From positions 124,001 to 188,000 of the forward strand of contig JACAXG010000012.1 in NCBI GenBank assembly GCA_018881555.1: a stretch of DNA of 64,000 bases, written 5' to 3'. Positions 35,901 to 64,000 of the stretch are shown here, piece after piece. A program made the translations under genes and the position numbers. The stretch's first letter is position 1, and every line of letters starts with the position of its first letter. The notes under the pieces are model-generated. The model was not told where the DNA came from. It saw only the letters and a program-made list of their open reading frames with translations, and searched no databases. The DNA comes from Amblyornis subalaris (Eukaryota > Chordata > Aves > Passeriformes > Ptilonorhynchidae).

Positions 35901-36960
35901 TATAGTCCTGAGATGCATCTATTCATTTTAGTTTAGCTGACCAACAGCTCAAAAGTTACTGGAATGCAGAACCTGGCAACCACCAGCAGGCAGCATCATT
36001 GTCTAAGTGATGCACCTCAATGCATTCAGGAAATAAGGCTATAAAGTTACCCAAGATTCACCACCCAGTTATTCATAAACAAGATTAGGTACAACTGTAA
36101 ACAGGCTCCTCTTTGTATCCTAAAAAGAAACCCAAAAATCAAACCGAAAGTGACTTCACACAATGCCAACAGGAAAAGCTAAAAACTCAAACTGCTTATA
36201 AAATGTAGAAACAAGCATTAAGAATTCCCATTTCATGCCAAAACATTCCTTTCCTAGCAAGATACATACAACATCAAATGCTGTTTGAAAACCAAATACA
36301 GTGCAACAGCATTTTTTCAGTAATTCTGCAGCAGTGAAAAAAACCTGATCCTTCTCCTTCTTCTCACTCATTCATGACAGATTCACAGGTATATTCTGTA
36401 TGTGAGACAAGATCATAACCCCCGTAACAAAAGTGATTTCTATAAAAAGGGGTTTTATACAGATTAAACACAATGAGTGTCAATTTCTGCATATATGACT
36501 ATACTGTCTACACATACAATTTTGAAAGACCAAACACTACAACTTAACATTTCTATTCATGGAAATCTGACAGGTGAATAACAGCATGAGCAGAAAGTAA
36601 ACTCTCTGTAAGACTTGCATAATCTATAAAAGTCTTCACTGAATATTTACATAGGATCTTAAAACTTACTGTTATTTTCATTTAAAAATGTAAATTTAAT
36701 TGAGAACAATGCACATAGCTGTTTGTTTTCAAGATTTAAAAAAAATAAAGCATGCCTTTAATGCATATAGAAATAAAAAAATCCCATAATTTANAAATAC
36801 ACCTGTAGTAGTAAAGATTACACTGTAATACGAAGTAATGGTTTACATGAACTGAAACCCAGCATCTTAACAATGCACTTCCACTACATAAGACAAGTTG
36901 TTGTTTTGAGTGCTATTTCAAATAAACGAAACAAAATACTGAGTTATATGTTTAAAACAA
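32991..36960. other. Intergenic region between GALNT3 promoter and TTC21B 3' end
   Basis: AT-rich, with no exon supported on either strand. It contains a 14-bp perfect hairpin at 35039-35069 and scattered single Ns. It would hold upstream regulatory elements of GALNT3, but none can be named from sequence alone. Confidence 0.6.
35039..35069. repeat. Perfect inverted repeat, 14-bp arms, 3-base loop
   Basis: ATTTGTACTCTTCT, then TTT, then its exact reverse complement. It sits in intergenic sequence and could form a tight hairpin or cruciform. No terminal repeats of a known transposon are recognised around it. Confidence 0.9.
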
Positions 36961-37216
36961 TTTCATAATGCTGATAACACTTTATTATGACTTTACATAA
37001 CACATATGGGAGCAGTATTCTTTCCTGAATGGAAATAAATACAATTTCTTTCAGGGTTGCAGATTTCTCTTAAAAATAATCCAGATCTCTCATATAGTTA
37101 AATTCATAATATCCACAGTACTTTTTTGCTGATATGGTCTCTGTCACTGCAGTATTTAATTCAAGGTTTACAAAGTCTGATTAACAAACGTCCATGAGTC
37201 ATACAAAAAAACAAAT
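36961..37216 (-). other. TTC21B: TTC21B 3' UTR (estimated)
   Basis: About 0.25 kb from the stop codon to just past the first minus-strand AATAAA (36986-36981). Longer forms cannot be excluded. Confidence 0.6.
36981..36986 (-). terminator. TTC21B: Poly(A) signal candidate for TTC21B
   Basis: TTTATT on the plus strand is AATAAA on the minus strand, 231 bases after the TTC21B stop. It is the first canonical signal. Confidence 0.6.

Positions 37217-64000
<26,784 letters not shown>

Overview
This is a gene-dense-looking but mostly intronic and UTR vertebrate window, almost certainly from a bird. The signs are a CR1 LINE 3' end (about 6.74-6.87 kb), an avian-type endogenous retrovirus LTR (about 26.07-27.03 kb), fairly compact introns, and protein sequences close to but distinct from mammalian orthologues. 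About two dozen isolated single N characters suggest a draft assembly with masked ambiguous bases.

Three genes are recognised, in the order and orientation I know from human 2q24.3. (1) CSRNP3 (+): the window opens inside its last coding exon, which stops at 871, followed by a long AT-rich 3' UTR or flank. (2) GALNT3 (-): ten coding exons between 13871 and 24430 join without a break into a 631-residue polypeptide GalNAc-transferase. A 5' leader is spliced to exon 2 at 24516, and its most likely promoter is the CpG island at about 31.8-33.0 kb. (3) TTC21B (-): the last 21 coding exons, 37217 to the window end, encode 1018 residues of the IFT-A subunit IFT139. The first roughly 300 residues and the promoter lie beyond 64000.

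CSRNP3 and GALNT3 converge, with a 3' to 3' gap of a few kilobases around 9.7-12.7 kb. GALNT3 and TTC21B are in tandem, about 4 kb apart. The three products have no shared pathway: a nuclear transcription factor, a Golgi O-glycosyltransferase and a ciliary transport protein. They sit together as an old syntenic block that in human is embedded in the SCN sodium-channel cluster, which is not in this window.

Exon boundaries were set by reading acceptor and donor dinucleotides and checking that phase carries through every junction. Both GALNT3 and the visible part of TTC21B are intact. The most notable observations are a GC-AG intron in TTC21B, a 19-bp perfect hairpin in another TTC21B intron, a CpG island with three good minus-strand donors plus an 18-bp triplicate, and two tiny uORFs in the GALNT3 leader. 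I found no evidence of a previously undescribed system.
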